The position numbers and the translations under genes are program-made. This document shows positions 31,486-40,248 of a DNA stretch of 64,000 nt, piece after piece (positions within the stretch are counted from its first letter, which is position 1; every line of letters begins with the position of its first letter). This stretch comes from Corynebacterium sp. NML98-0116. Lineage in GTDB: Bacteria > Actinomycetota > Actinomycetes > Mycobacteriales > Mycobacteriaceae. Location of the stretch: NCBI RefSeq assembly GCF_001767255.1, contig NZ_CP017639.1:1324875-1388874 (forward strand), read 5' to 3'. Below the pieces are notes generated by a model. That model was not told the DNA's origin, made no database searches, and saw nothing but the letters and a program-made list of their open reading frames with translations.

Positions 31486-32180
31486 TGAGCACCCGAACCC
31501 AAATCGGGGTTGTACCCGAGGACCTAGTGGCACCAGTGGCGTGCGATACGCAGCAGCGTCAGATCGCAGCGATGGCGCTCAGCCTCACGTTGCGGTACCC
31601 AGAAGAGGAGTTCTTCTCCACGCTGGAGACCGTCGAGGAGCAGCTCGGGCTGCTTCCAGCCCCTGTTGCTGCAGAAATCGCGGAGTTCATCGGCAGGGCA
31701 CGTGGCCTCGGACTCCTGCCGCTCCAGGAGCACTACGTCGAGACCTTCGACCAGCGGCGTCGCTGCGCGCTGCACCTCTCCTACTATTCGGTTGGTGATA
31801 CCCGCCAGCGCGGTGCCGCGATATTGGCGTTTCGTCAACAGTTGGCAGGTCTAGGTATGGAAGAGATCTCGGAGGAGCTCCCGGACCACCTTTGCGTCGT
31901 CCTGGAAGCGCTTGCGTTCGCTGACTCCGACTCCCAACAGCACGCGTTAGAGATGATTGCCGCGCACCGAGACGGCCTCGAGGTGCTGCGTCACGCTCTG
32001 GTCGGACTGGGTAGCCCGTACGCTCACTTGCTCACGGCTGTGTGCATGTTGCTGCCCAGCATTGACGAGGAAACTATCGCTCGCTGCATCAACCTGATTC
32101 GCCAGGGCCCTCCTGCGGAGATGGTCGGTATTGAAACTACTCCCCTGCCGTTTCCAACGGCTTCTCCCAACCACAGTTAA
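31485..32180 (+). CDS. narJ: Nitrate reductase molybdenum cofactor assembly chaperone
   Basis: 231 aa. Cytoplasmic chaperone that holds apo-NarGH until the Mo cofactor is loaded and the complex joins NarI. Family pattern: ALSLTLRYPEEEFFSTLETV at the N-terminus, LQEHYVETFDQRRRCALHLS and GDTRQRGAAILAF in the middle. It overlaps the last base of narH and lies 15 bp before narI. Confidence 0.93.
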   Translation: MSTRTQIGVVPEDLVAPVACDTQQRQIAAMALSLTLRYPEEEFFSTLETVEEQLGLLPAPVAAEIAEFIGRARGLGLLPLQEHYVETFDQRRRCALHLSYYSVGDTRQRGAAILAFRQQLAGLGMEEISEELPDHLCVVLEALAFADSDSQQHALEMIAAHRDGLEVLRHALVGLGSPYAHLLTAVCMLLPSIDEETIARCINLIRQGPPAEMVGIETTPLPFPTASPNHS

Positions 32181-32195
32181 AGGACTGAACTCACT

Positions 32196-32954
32196 ATGAC
32201 TGGTATTGAAGAATTCCTGTGGGTGGCCTTTCCCTGGTTGGCCATCGCTGCGTTTGTCATCGGCATTATCTGGCGCTGGCGTTATGACCAGATGGGCTGG
32301 ACTACCCACTCGTCACAGATTTACGAATCGAAGTTGCTGCGGCTTTCCTCGCCACTGTTCCACTGGGGCATGGTCTTCGTGGTCATTGGCCACCTCATGG
32401 GCCTAGCGATTCCGAAGACTTGGACCCGAGGCATGGGCATCAGCGACCATGCCTACCACCTCATCGCAACGATTCCTGGCACGATTGCGGGTATCGCCGT
32501 GGTGTTGGGGTTGCTTGGCTTGCTCTACCGTCGTGTGGTCAACCGTTCGGTGTTCTTATCGACGGCCACCTCCGACAAGTTCATGTATGTGTTCCTGACA
32601 ATCGCAATCTGCTCCGGCTTTATCGCGACCGTCTCGACGCAGGTCTTCGGTGTGCCCGGCGGCTACGATTACCGCGAAACGATTTCACCGTGGCTGCGCC
32701 AGCTGCTGATTTTCAACCCAATGCCGGACCTGATGGTGCAGGCTCCGTGGCAGTTTAAGGTCCACGTGCTTGCTGGCTTCACCTTGATCGCCTGCTGGCC
32801 GTTTACCCGACTTGTCCACGCGTTCTCGGCTCCGGTCGGCTACTCCACTAGGCCGTACGTGGTCTACCGCTCGCGCGGTGAAGAGGTCCAGGGCCGCCGC
32901 TCTGAGGCCCAGTGGGAGCCGATCCGCTCGAACGGACGTCAATTGAAGCGCTAG
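32196..32954 (+). CDS. narI: Respiratory nitrate reductase gamma subunit (cytochrome b)
   Basis: 252 aa, five membrane helices, normal length. Quinol-oxidising membrane anchor with two b hemes. The four His ligands are visible: two in LFHWGMVFVVIGHL and two in FKVHVLAGFTLI and RLVHAFSAP. Last gene of the nar operon, followed by a strong terminator. In C. glutamicum the next gene is the regulator arnR; here it is modA instead. Confidence 0.94.
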   Translation: MTGIEEFLWVAFPWLAIAAFVIGIIWRWRYDQMGWTTHSSQIYESKLLRLSSPLFHWGMVFVVIGHLMGLAIPKTWTRGMGISDHAYHLIATIPGTIAGIAVVLGLLGLLYRRVVNRSVFLSTATSDKFMYVFLTIAICSGFIATVSTQVFGVPGGYDYRETISPWLRQLLIFNPMPDLMVQAPWQFKVHVLAGFTLIACWPFTRLVHAFSAPVGYSTRPYVVYRSRGEEVQGRRSEAQWEPIRSNGRQLKR

Positions 32955-32977
32955 TGCTTCAACCCGCTCGCCAGTGC

Positions 32978-33012
32978 TGCCCCCGGAGCTCTTCTTCCGG
33001 GGGCATTCTTCG
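32978..33012 (+). terminator. Terminator of the nar operon
   Basis: A perfect 10-bp stem (TGCCCCCGGA with TCCGGGGGCA, 8-base loop) follows 23 bp after the narI stop. The downstream run is TTCTTCGTG, only moderately T-rich, but the stem is strong. Confidence 0.75.
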
Positions 33013-33074
33013 TGTCTACCCCTTTTTTAAGATAATTTATATTCATATTCAAACCACTACTCGAAGGAGTTCTC

Positions 33075-33860
33075 ATGCGCTCTACTCGCCTTGCCACATT
33101 GTTCGTGGCTGCCCTGGCCGCGACCGGTCTGACCGCCTGCGCCGGTGGCACCGATTCCGAAAGCGCCGCCTCAAAAGCACCGACCGCTGAGGCACCCAGC
33201 GACCTCATCGTGATGGGCGCGGCTTCCACGCGCGTACTCAACGAGGACCTTTCGGAAATGTCGGAGAACAACCTCGAGTTCGTCAACGCCGGCTCCTCTG
33301 ACCTGGTGCAGCAACTGAAGGAGGGCGCACCTGGTGACGTGTTGATCACAGCTGACCAGAAGAACATGGACAAGGCTGTCGAAGCGGGCGTCGCAAAAGA
33401 CCCGAAGGTAGTGGCGACGAACTCGATGGTGCTCGTGGTGCCGAAGGGCAACCCAGCGGACATCAAGAGTGTCGAAGACGTACAGAAGGACGGCGTGAAC
33501 TTGGTCGTCTGTGACGCCCAGGTTCCTTGCGGCTCCGTGACCAACGAGCTCGTGACGGCGAACAACCTCACCATCAATCCGGTGTCCCTGGAACACAGCG
33601 TGTCTGACACCTTGGGCAAGGTTGTCTCGGGCGAGGCTGACGCAGGCTTTGTGTACCGCACCGATGCTGCTGCCGCTGGCGATGCTGTGGAGGTCCTCGA
33701 TATCCCTCACGCTGACGAGAAGCCGAACTCCCTCGTCGCCGCTGTAACCACCAACACCACCGACGAGGCTGCCGCGCAGAATCTCTTCGAACTGCTTGCA
33801 AGCCCAGAAATGGCCGTGGTGTGGGAGAAGTACGGCTTCACCCCTGCTGCGCAACAGTAA
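33075..33860 (+). CDS. modA: Molybdate-binding lipoprotein of ABC transporter
   Basis: 261 aa. Extracytoplasmic solute-binding protein. A lipoprotein signal peptide ends in the lipobox GLTAC (Cys near residue 23). ModA-like segments: LIVMGAASTRVLNEDLSEMS, FVNAGSSDLVQQLKEGAPGD, VLITADQKNMDKAVEAG and EADAGFVYRTDA. A clean GAAGGAG precedes the ATG, and an AT-rich block at 33022-33050 (including TATATT) may be its promoter. It is followed 22 bp later by the fused modBC. Confidence 0.92.
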   Translation: MRSTRLATLFVAALAATGLTACAGGTDSESAASKAPTAEAPSDLIVMGAASTRVLNEDLSEMSENNLEFVNAGSSDLVQQLKEGAPGDVLITADQKNMDKAVEAGVAKDPKVVATNSMVLVVPKGNPADIKSVEDVQKDGVNLVVCDAQVPCGSVTNELVTANNLTINPVSLEHSVSDTLGKVVSGEADAGFVYRTDAAAAGDAVEVLDIPHADEKPNSLVAAVTTNTTDEAAAQNLFELLASPEMAVVWEKYGFTPAAQQ

Positions 33861-33882
33861 CCACCGGGTAGAGTCCGTATTC

Positions 33883-35820
33883 ATGCAGCAATCAACGCTT
33901 CGCCAGGCCCCACGCCAGACACCAATGTTGGTGTGGGGCCTGGCGCTTCTTGCACTCGCCGCCATTGTGCTGCCGATCCTGGCGCTTGGTGCACGTGTGC
34001 CATGGGACCAGCTCGGTGAGATCCTTGCCTCCGCATCGACACAGCAGTTGCTCCGCGTCACGCTGCGCTCCGCTGTCCTGGCGTGCGTCATCACACTCCT
34101 GCTGGGCACACCGCTTGCGCTATGGATGCAACACTTGCGACGAGGTGCAGGCCTTGCGCGAGTACTCGTGCTACTTCCGCTAGCGATGCCGCCGGTCGTC
34201 GGTGGTTTAGCGCTCAGCGCGTTTCTCGGACGCCGAGGCTTGGCTGCGCCGCTGTTGGACGCGCTGCATATTCAGTTCGCGTTCGCGTTTCCGGGTGTCG
34301 TCGCTGCACATGTGTTCATTGCGCTGCCGTTCGTTGTCATCACACTTGACGCGGCGCTGCGGCAACTCGATCCGGAGATTACATACTCGGCCGCAGGCGT
34401 GGGGCTGAGCCCCTCGACGATTACTCGCAAGATAATCCTACCTGCAATCGCGCCCTCACTCGTCTCTGCGGCCGGGCTAGCGTTTGCGCGCTCGCTCGGC
34501 GAGTTCGGCACCACGTTGACCTTCGCCGGCTCGATGCCTGGCACCACGCGCACCATGCCGTTGGGCATCTATATTGCCCGCGAAGTGGATCAGGATGTCG
34601 CGTATGGGCTATCAGCCATCCTCATCGCAGTGGCGGTGCTCACGCTTGCCGCATCGACGCTGCCGACGGTCTTCCTGTCGCGTACGCGCTCCCGTGAAGT
34701 CGCTCGCGCTACCCACGAGGTGGACACGGAACGGCTGCGCCTACTGACAAGCCCCGAGGACGGGGGCGTACCCGTCGTCATCGGTGAAACAACGTTCCCT
34801 GCGAACGCCACGACGGCGCTCATAGGCTTGAACGGCTCGGGGAAGACCACGTTGGTTGGCAGGATTGCAGGGCGCCTCGGCGGTTTGCGCACCTTGATCG
34901 GCGACCGCGTGGTTGATGCGGGCACGTCGTCGAGCAAGCTTGTCCCGGCGCACAAACGCGGAGTTGTGTTGCTTACCCAGAACCCCGGTCTGCCACCTAC
35001 GTCGACCCCACTGAAGGCTGTCGCGATGGTCACTGGCAGCAAACAGCGCGCACTTGAGCTGCTGACCTCAGCGGGCCTGTGCGACCTTGCCGACGTCCCC
35101 GTCCGTGCTCTCTCTGGCGGTCAAGCATCGCAGGTGTCGCTAGTACGAGCGCTCGCCCCGCGCCCCCGCGTGCTAATTCTTGACGAGCCACTCGCTGCGA
35201 TCGACGTGAACTCTGCGCATCACTGGCGCCAGGTACTGCGGGCTACAGCGCACGACCGCACCACGATCGTGATTACGCACAACCCATTGGACGTGGCCAA
35301 CCTTGCGGAATACGTTGCGGTAATGGACCGAGGCAACGTCATCAGCCTGCGGCCGACGGCCGAGGAGCTCAAAGTTCCGGCGACGCAGTTTTCTGCACGG
35401 CTCGCTGGCGTGAACTGGTTGCCCGCTAGCGTGAACTGGATTCCAGCGCACATGGTGGGTGCCGCGCACCAAGGTTCCGTTGCGTGCGTGGCAACCACAG
35501 TCGGTGAGCTCACCGGTGTCGCCTCAGAGCAGTGCGAACAGCATGAGCATGCCGTCGTAGTCTTCGCGCCGCAGGACGTCTCGCTGCACGTCCCAGCCGG
35601 AGCAGCGCCGGGAGATTACAACTCGCTGGAGGCCACCGTGGCCACAGTCGATGTCAGTACCTCGGGTGGCCTCACTGTGGAGCTCGACGTCCACGGTGCG
35701 GTTGTGGCGCTCCCGGTCCAGCGTCAGGAGGCACTCGATGCGGGCATTGAGCCCGGCGCATCTGTAACGTGCTACGTCAAAACGGATGACATCGCCATCT
35801 ACCCAAAGCCGACGGATTAG
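33883..35820 (+). CDS. Fused molybdate ABC transporter permease-ATPase
   Basis: 645 aa from the ATG at 33883. Residues about 15-265 are a ModB-type permease (membrane helices; loop GEFGTTLTFAGSMPGTTRTM). Residues about 285-480 are a ModC-type ATPase: Walker A GLNGSGKTTL, signature LSGGQASQVSLVRAL, Walker B VLILDEPLAAID, then THNPLDVANLA. The C-terminal 150 residues look like a TOBE regulatory domain. Separate modB and modC genes are the rule in most bacteria; here they are one frame. A seven-residue tandem repeat (VNWLPAS, VNWIPAH) lies after the ATPase domain. The stop overlaps the convergent moaD stop. Confidence 0.9.
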   Translation: MQQSTLRQAPRQTPMLVWGLALLALAAIVLPILALGARVPWDQLGEILASASTQQLLRVTLRSAVLACVITLLLGTPLALWMQHLRRGAGLARVLVLLPLAMPPVVGGLALSAFLGRRGLAAPLLDALHIQFAFAFPGVVAAHVFIALPFVVITLDAALRQLDPEITYSAAGVGLSPSTITRKIILPAIAPSLVSAAGLAFARSLGEFGTTLTFAGSMPGTTRTMPLGIYIAREVDQDVAYGLSAILIAVAVLTLAASTLPTVFLSRTRSREVARATHEVDTERLRLLTSPEDGGVPVVIGETTFPANATTALIGLNGSGKTTLVGRIAGRLGGLRTLIGDRVVDAGTSSSKLVPAHKRGVVLLTQNPGLPPTSTPLKAVAMVTGSKQRALELLTSAGLCDLADVPVRALSGGQASQVSLVRALAPRPRVLILDEPLAAIDVNSAHHWRQVLRATAHDRTTIVITHNPLDVANLAEYVAVMDRGNVISLRPTAEELKVPATQFSARLAGVNWLPASVNWIPAHMVGAAHQGSVACVATTVGELTGVASEQCEQHEHAVVVFAPQDVSLHVPAGAAPGDYNSLEATVATVDVSTSGGLTVELDVHGAVVALPVQRQEALDAGIEPGASVTCYVKTDDIAIYPKPTD

Positions 35821-36071
35821 CCCCCAGCGAACGGTGGCAAGACATCAACGCGCTCAGCGGACTCGAGCGAGTCAGTCTGCTGGGCGCGTTTTCCGTCGAT
35901 CAGGAAGGTGCAGCGCGCCAGGATGTCTGCGAGCGTTTGGCCTGCGTCGGTGGTGCCGTTGTGGCGCGAAGCGGCGTCGGCAAGCAGTTCCTGCAGTGTG
36001 GCAAAGTTCCCAACTTCTTCCTGTGCGACGCCTGTGGCCGCGCGTGCGGCGGCAAAGTAGTGAATTTGCAT
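35817..36071 (-). CDS. moaD: Molybdopterin synthase sulfur carrier subunit
   Basis: 84 aa from the ATG at 36071, with GGAC upstream; an ATG three codons earlier is possible. Ubiquitin-like carrier whose C-terminal Gly-Gly (PPFAGG) is adenylated by MoeB/MoeZR and thiocarboxylated. N-terminus MQIHYFAAARAATGVAQEEV is typical. It is the only minus-strand gene in this part of the block and is divergent from moeA2 across 45 bp. Confidence 0.9.
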   Translation of the reverse strand: MQIHYFAAARAATGVAQEEVGNFATLQELLADAASRHNGTTDAGQTLADILARCTFLIDGKRAQQTDSLESAERVDVLPPFAGG

Positions 36072-36116
36072 GTCGTCCATGGTAGCGAACTGGTGGTGGC
36101 GCGTAGAGTAGGCGCC

Positions 36117-37286
36117 ATGACACGAACTACTGAGGAGCACCTGAATGCGGTGCGCGAGGCCGTCGGCCCTCGGCTTTCGGAGCGCATCAGCGTCGTTGAA
36201 GCTGGCAAGCAGCAGCGTGTGCTCGCGGCCGATGTTGTTGCCGTGCGCAAGCAACCGACCTTCGACAACTCGCAAATGGACGGGTACGCGTTGACGCAGG
36301 TGAAAGCGCACACAGCGACGATCGGCCCGACGATTGCCGCAGGCGCTGACCCCGACGAACTGTATCCAGAAGGCCTGCAGGGCGTTGTGGCGCCGATCAT
36401 GACCGGCGCGAAACTTCCTCGTGGCACGGTAGCAGTCGTCCCAGTGGAGCGTTGCACCCCGCCGACGTTCGGGGCGACTGGTGAACCTGTCAAGATCCCT
36501 GAGGTCAAGCGTGGTCAGTTCATGCGCCTTGCGGGCAGCGATATCCAGCCCGGGGCTTGCATTGCACATCGCGGTGATGGGGTGACACCGGCGCTTGTTG
36601 GCGCCGCGATCAGCCAGGGAATCGAGACCGTTGAGGTCAAGCGCACTGCTCGCATCTTAGTGATCACGGGTGGCGCTGAGGTCTCCCCGAGCGACCAGGC
36701 CACAGGCCCCGCGACAATTCCGGACTCGAACGGTCCGATGCTTGAGGCGCTAGCCGCGCGCCATGGCATCGAGGTTGTAGCGCGCCTACTGACCAACGAC
36801 GATCCTGAGGCACTCGAGCGAGAGGTCGCAGCAGCGGTCGAGGAGTACCAACCGGATGCGATTGTGACCTCAGGCGGGATCAGCCACGGCAAGTTCGAGG
36901 TCATCCGTCAGGTGTTTACGGATGGCTGGTACGGACATGTCGCTCAGCAGCCCGGCGGGCCACAAGGCATCTCTGCGTTTCACGGTGTGCCTGTGCTGAG
37001 CCTGCCAGGCAACCCGATTTCCACCATCGTGTCATTCGTCCTGTACGTCGCACCAGTGTTGGGACGCGCGCCGGCTCCCGTACGCGTTGCTATAGATACA
37101 GAGGGCGTTGGAATCGCCGGCAAGGATCAGTTCCTGCGCGGTGAAATTCGAGAGGGCCTTGTGCATCCGTACCACGGTACAAGCTCGCACCTGCTTACCC
37201 AGGGTGCCACCGCGACCTGCCTGATCCGCATTCCCGCCGCGGCTACGGTTCCCGCGGGTACACCAGTCATGGTCTATCCGCTGTAG
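36117..37286 (+). CDS. moeA: Molybdopterin molybdenumtransferase, second copy
   Basis: 389 aa from the ATG at 36117. Same family as the gene at 21648 but clearly a separate paralogue: motif TFDNSQMDGYALTQV (canonical MDGYA), TGAKLPRG, VVPVERC, PDSNGPM, TSGGISHGKFEVI, QPGGPQGIS and SLPGNPISTIVSF. First gene of moeA2-moaB-moaE-moeZR. The spacing to moaB is 9 bp. Confidence 0.92.
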   Translation: MTRTTEEHLNAVREAVGPRLSERISVVEAGKQQRVLAADVVAVRKQPTFDNSQMDGYALTQVKAHTATIGPTIAAGADPDELYPEGLQGVVAPIMTGAKLPRGTVAVVPVERCTPPTFGATGEPVKIPEVKRGQFMRLAGSDIQPGACIAHRGDGVTPALVGAAISQGIETVEVKRTARILVITGGAEVSPSDQATGPATIPDSNGPMLEALAARHGIEVVARLLTNDDPEALEREVAAAVEEYQPDAIVTSGGISHGKFEVIRQVFTDGWYGHVAQQPGGPQGISAFHGVPVLSLPGNPISTIVSFVLYVAPVLGRAPAPVRVAIDTEGVGIAGKDQFLRGEIREGLVHPYHGTSSHLLTQGATATCLIRIPAAATVPAGTPVMVYPL

Positions 37287-37295
37287 ATTGTGCCT

Positions 37296-37778
37296 ATGAA
37301 TACCAATCAACGTACTGCACGGGTTATCGTGGCTTCTACGCGAGCAGCCGCAGGTGTCTACGAGGACAAGTCAGGTCCGATCGCGGTCAGGTTCCTGCGG
37401 GAAGCGGGGTTCGACACTCCAGACGCCACCATCGTGGCCGATGCCGACCTTTCGGATGCGGTCCAGGAGGCACTCGGCGCTTCCCCGTCGGTACTGCTGA
37501 CCTCGGGCGGAACCGGCATTACACCGGATGACCAAACGGTTGATATTGTGGAGCCTCTGTTGGACCGGCAGCTGCCAGGTATCGTGCACGCGTTCTGGGC
37601 CTATGGCCAGCAGCAAGTCGCGACGGCAGTGCTGTCGCGTACTGTCGCCGGAGTGGCGGGTCGCACGTTTGTCATGACACTGCCAGGTTCACGCGGCGGG
37701 GTGAAGGACGGGTGTGCCGTGCTCGCTCCCCTGCTCGACCACATCACTGCACTCATAGAAGGATCACATGAGCACTAG
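37296..37778 (+). CDS. moaB: Mog/MoaB family molybdopterin adenylyltransferase, second copy
   Basis: 160 aa from the ATG at 37296 (a GTG two codons earlier is possible). MoaB/Mog signature LTSGGTGITPDDQTVD and LPGSRGGVKDG, with a N-terminal STRAAAGVYEDKSGP segment. Predicted to adenylate molybdopterin. It overlaps moaE by 11 bp. Together with moeA2 it repeats the MoeA plus Mog pair at the other end of the block. Confidence 0.9.
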   Translation: MNTNQRTARVIVASTRAAAGVYEDKSGPIAVRFLREAGFDTPDATIVADADLSDAVQEALGASPSVLLTSGGTGITPDDQTVDIVEPLLDRQLPGIVHAFWAYGQQQVATAVLSRTVAGVAGRTFVMTLPGSRGGVKDGCAVLAPLLDHITALIEGSHEH

Positions 37779-38259
37779 TTCACAACCAGCCTCTACTTCG
37801 GACCCACAGTTCGTCGCCGAGCAGGTCAATACCGTCATCGGCGCACGCATTACCGAAACGCCGCTTGAGCAGTTCGCTGCGGATGCGGCCACGGCTACAA
37901 TGACGCGCTCCATGGGTGCGCTCGTCCGCTTTGAGGGCGTTGTCCGCGACCACGACGGCGGGCAGGCAGTGCGTTCGCTGACGTACGAATCGCACCCCAG
38001 CGCCCAAGACGAGCTCCGCGCAATTGTCGAAGACATCGCCCAACAACACCCGGTGCGAATCTGGGCCGCCCACCGAGTCGGCTCCGTGCCGATCGGCGAG
38101 ATGGCGTTCCTGGTCCTCGTGGCCAGTGCGCACCGCGCCGAGGCATTCGCCGCCTGTGAAGAGGTCACCAACAGAGTGAAATCACAGGTCCCAATATGGA
38201 AAGAGCAGTCCATGGCGGACGGCGCAACGCAGTGGGTTGGTATCGATGACGCTCGATGA
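37768..38259 (+). CDS. moaE: Molybdopterin synthase catalytic subunit
   Basis: 163 aa. Transfers sulfur from the MoaD thiocarboxylate to cyclic pyranopterin monophosphate. Conserved GALVRFEGVVRDHDGGQAV, LTYESHPSA, RVGSVPIGEMAFLVLVAS and the Lys pair region VKSQVPIWKEQ are all visible. It overlaps moaB before it and moeZR after it (14 bp), a sign of translational coupling. Confidence 0.93.
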   Translation: MSTSSQPASTSDPQFVAEQVNTVIGARITETPLEQFAADAATATMTRSMGALVRFEGVVRDHDGGQAVRSLTYESHPSAQDELRAIVEDIAQQHPVRIWAAHRVGSVPIGEMAFLVLVASAHRAEAFAACEEVTNRVKSQVPIWKEQSMADGATQWVGIDDAR

Positions 38260-39292
38260 GCGCTACCTACGGCAAACCACACTCATCGGCGAGAGGAAGC
38301 AGCAACAGCTTTTCGACGCCCACGTCGTTGTTCTTGGCGCCGGAGGCTTGGGGTCTCCGACCCTGCTGTACTTAGCTGGTGCCGGCGTCGGCACGATCAC
38401 TGTCATCGACGACGACCGGGTGGATCTGTCCAACCTGCACCGGCAGGTCATCCATACCACCGCTGCCATCGGTACCGCAAAGACGGCGTCGGCAAAGACA
38501 CAGATGCTGGCGTTGAACCCGGATATCAACGTCCGCACTGTATCTGACCGCCTCACGTGGGATAACGCACTGCAGCTGTTCAGTGACGCTGACATCATCG
38601 TCGACGGCACCGACAACTTCCAGACTCGCCACATCGCATCGCACGCGGCCACGCGCCTGGGCGTGCCGCACGTGTGGGGGTCAATCCTCGGGTTTGAAGC
38701 ACAGCTCACGGTGTTTTGGGCAGGCCACGGGCCAATCTACGAGGACCTCTTCCCCGCTCCACCAGCACCAGGCAGCGTGCCCTCTTGTTCCCAGGCAGGC
38801 GTGGTCGGTCCACTTGTAGGCGTTGTCGGGTCCGCGATGGCAATGGAAACGATCAAGCTCATCACCGGACTCGGTTCGCCGCTGATTGGCCAGATTGGCT
38901 ACTTCGACTCACTCACAGGTATGTGGGAGTACGTGCCGCTTGTCGCAGACCCAGAGGTCACTGAGCGCGTGCGTACGAGCGCACCTCCACAAGGACCGGC
39001 GGAGGTCACCACCATTCCGGAAGGCGCCACGATTCTCGACGTCCGCGAGCCCGAGGAGTTCGCTGACTTCCACCTTGACGGCGCCATCAACGTGCCGCTC
39101 GGCACCATTATCGATGGCTACACACCGCCAGAAGCGCAGCCCGGCACCATTGTGGTGTGCGCCCGAGGGGCGCGCTCAGCGCAAGCTGTTGCAGCGCTCG
39201 ATGCGCGCGGCGTGACCGGCACAGCGAGCCTGCGCGGGGGCGTCGAACAGTTCCGCCCCCCTTTCAGGCCTGTAACAGCCAGGACAGATTAA
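38246..39292 (+). CDS. moeZ: Adenylyltransferase/sulfurtransferase MoeZR (MoeB plus rhodanese)
   Basis: 348 aa. Activates the MoaD C-terminus with ATP and supplies sulfur. The E1-like domain ([48 protein letters not shown]) is followed by a rhodanese domain with active-site Cys in VVCARGARS near residue 310. Unlike usual MoeB proteins, it lacks the zinc-binding CxxC pairs: the place of CYRCLYP reads IYEDLFP and no second pair is seen. The Cys in VPSCSQAG remains. The stop overlaps the convergent thrB stop. Confidence 0.9.
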   Translation: MTLDERYLRQTTLIGERKQQQLFDAHVVVLGAGGLGSPTLLYLAGAGVGTITVIDDDRVDLSNLHRQVIHTTAAIGTAKTASAKTQMLALNPDINVRTVSDRLTWDNALQLFSDADIIVDGTDNFQTRHIASHAATRLGVPHVWGSILGFEAQLTVFWAGHGPIYEDLFPAPPAPGSVPSCSQAGVVGPLVGVVGSAMAMETIKLITGLGSPLIGQIGYFDSLTGMWEYVPLVADPEVTERVRTSAPPQGPAEVTTIPEGATILDVREPEEFADFHLDGAINVPLGTIIDGYTPPEAQPGTIVVCARGARSAQAVAALDARGVTGTASLRGGVEQFRPPFRPVTARTD

Positions 39293-40218
39293 GCGCGGGT
39301 CAGCTCGCCACGTACCGGACCCGCTACCTCAAGCTCGATGACGCGTAGTCCGGCCTCGCGGGCGTCGTCAAGCAACTCCTCGTCAACGTCCGTCGTGGTC
39401 AGAACCAGGGCGGTCGGGCCCGCACCAGAGACGAAGGCTGCGTAGCCGCGGTTGCGCAAGCGGTTGACCCACTCAGCGGTGACCGGCAGCACGTCAGCAC
39501 GGTACGGCTGGTGCAGGCGGTCGCGGGTGCCCTCCCAGAGCAGCTCGGGGTGGGACTGGATGGCAACCGTCATCACCGCGGTACGCGACACGTTGAAACG
39601 CGCATCCGTGTGCGTGACGTGGCTCGGCAACACCTGCCGCACCGCGTTGGTCGAGGCGTGGAAGTTCGGCACCAGCGCCACCGCACGAATCGAGGGATCC
39701 ACGGGGACCCCGACAGCCCGGTAGACCGGATGCGATACACCATCGACAGGAATCTCGGTCCAGGAGACAACCGCCCCACCGAGCACGGATGCGGCAGCAT
39801 TATCAGGATGCCCCTCGAACGCCGAGGAAAGCTGCACAACTTCCTCTGTGGAAAGCGGGTTACCAGCCAGTGTGTTTGCCGCCACAACGCCTGCGACAGC
39901 CGCAGAGGCCGACGAACCAAGCCCACGAGACTGCGGGATGTTGTTCGTGCACACCACGCGAAGGCCTGGAACAGAAACATCAGCGGCTTTGAGGCCAGAA
40001 CGAATCGCTTTGACTACGAGGTGGGAACCGTCGCGCGGCAGGTCCTCGGCGCCTTCGCCGAAGATCTCCACCTCAAGCCCGGACTCGATGACCTCAACCT
40101 CGACAGTGTCGTAAATGGAGAGAGCGAGCCCCAACGTATCGAAGCCCGGTCCTAAGTTCGCCGACGAACCCGGCACCGTCACAGTCGCCTTTAGGCCTAC
40201 TTCAATGTCTGTCGCCAT
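39289..40218 (-). CDS. thrB: Homoserine kinase
   Basis: 309 aa, GHMP kinase family. Phosphorylates homoserine in threonine synthesis. N-terminal [19 protein letters not shown] and the ATP loop [16 protein letters not shown] are clear; motif 3 is [20 protein letters not shown] precedes the ATG. It lies 30 bp downstream of hom, as in the known hom-thrB operon of corynebacteria. Confidence 0.96.
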   Translation of the reverse strand: MATDIEVGLKATVTVPGSSANLGPGFDTLGLALSIYDTVEVEVIESGLEVEIFGEGAEDLPRDGSHLVVKAIRSGLKAADVSVPGLRVVCTNNIPQSRGLGSSASAAVAGVVAANTLAGNPLSTEEVVQLSSAFEGHPDNAAASVLGGAVVSWTEIPVDGVSHPVYRAVGVPVDPSIRAVALVPNFHASTNAVRQVLPSHVTHTDARFNVSRTAVMTVAIQSHPELLWEGTRDRLHQPYRADVLPVTAEWVNRLRNRGYAAFVSGAGPTALVLTTTDVDEELLDDAREAGLRVIELEVAGPVRGELTRA

Positions 40219-40248
40219 GATGTGCTCCTTGTCTGTAGGTATCTCAGC

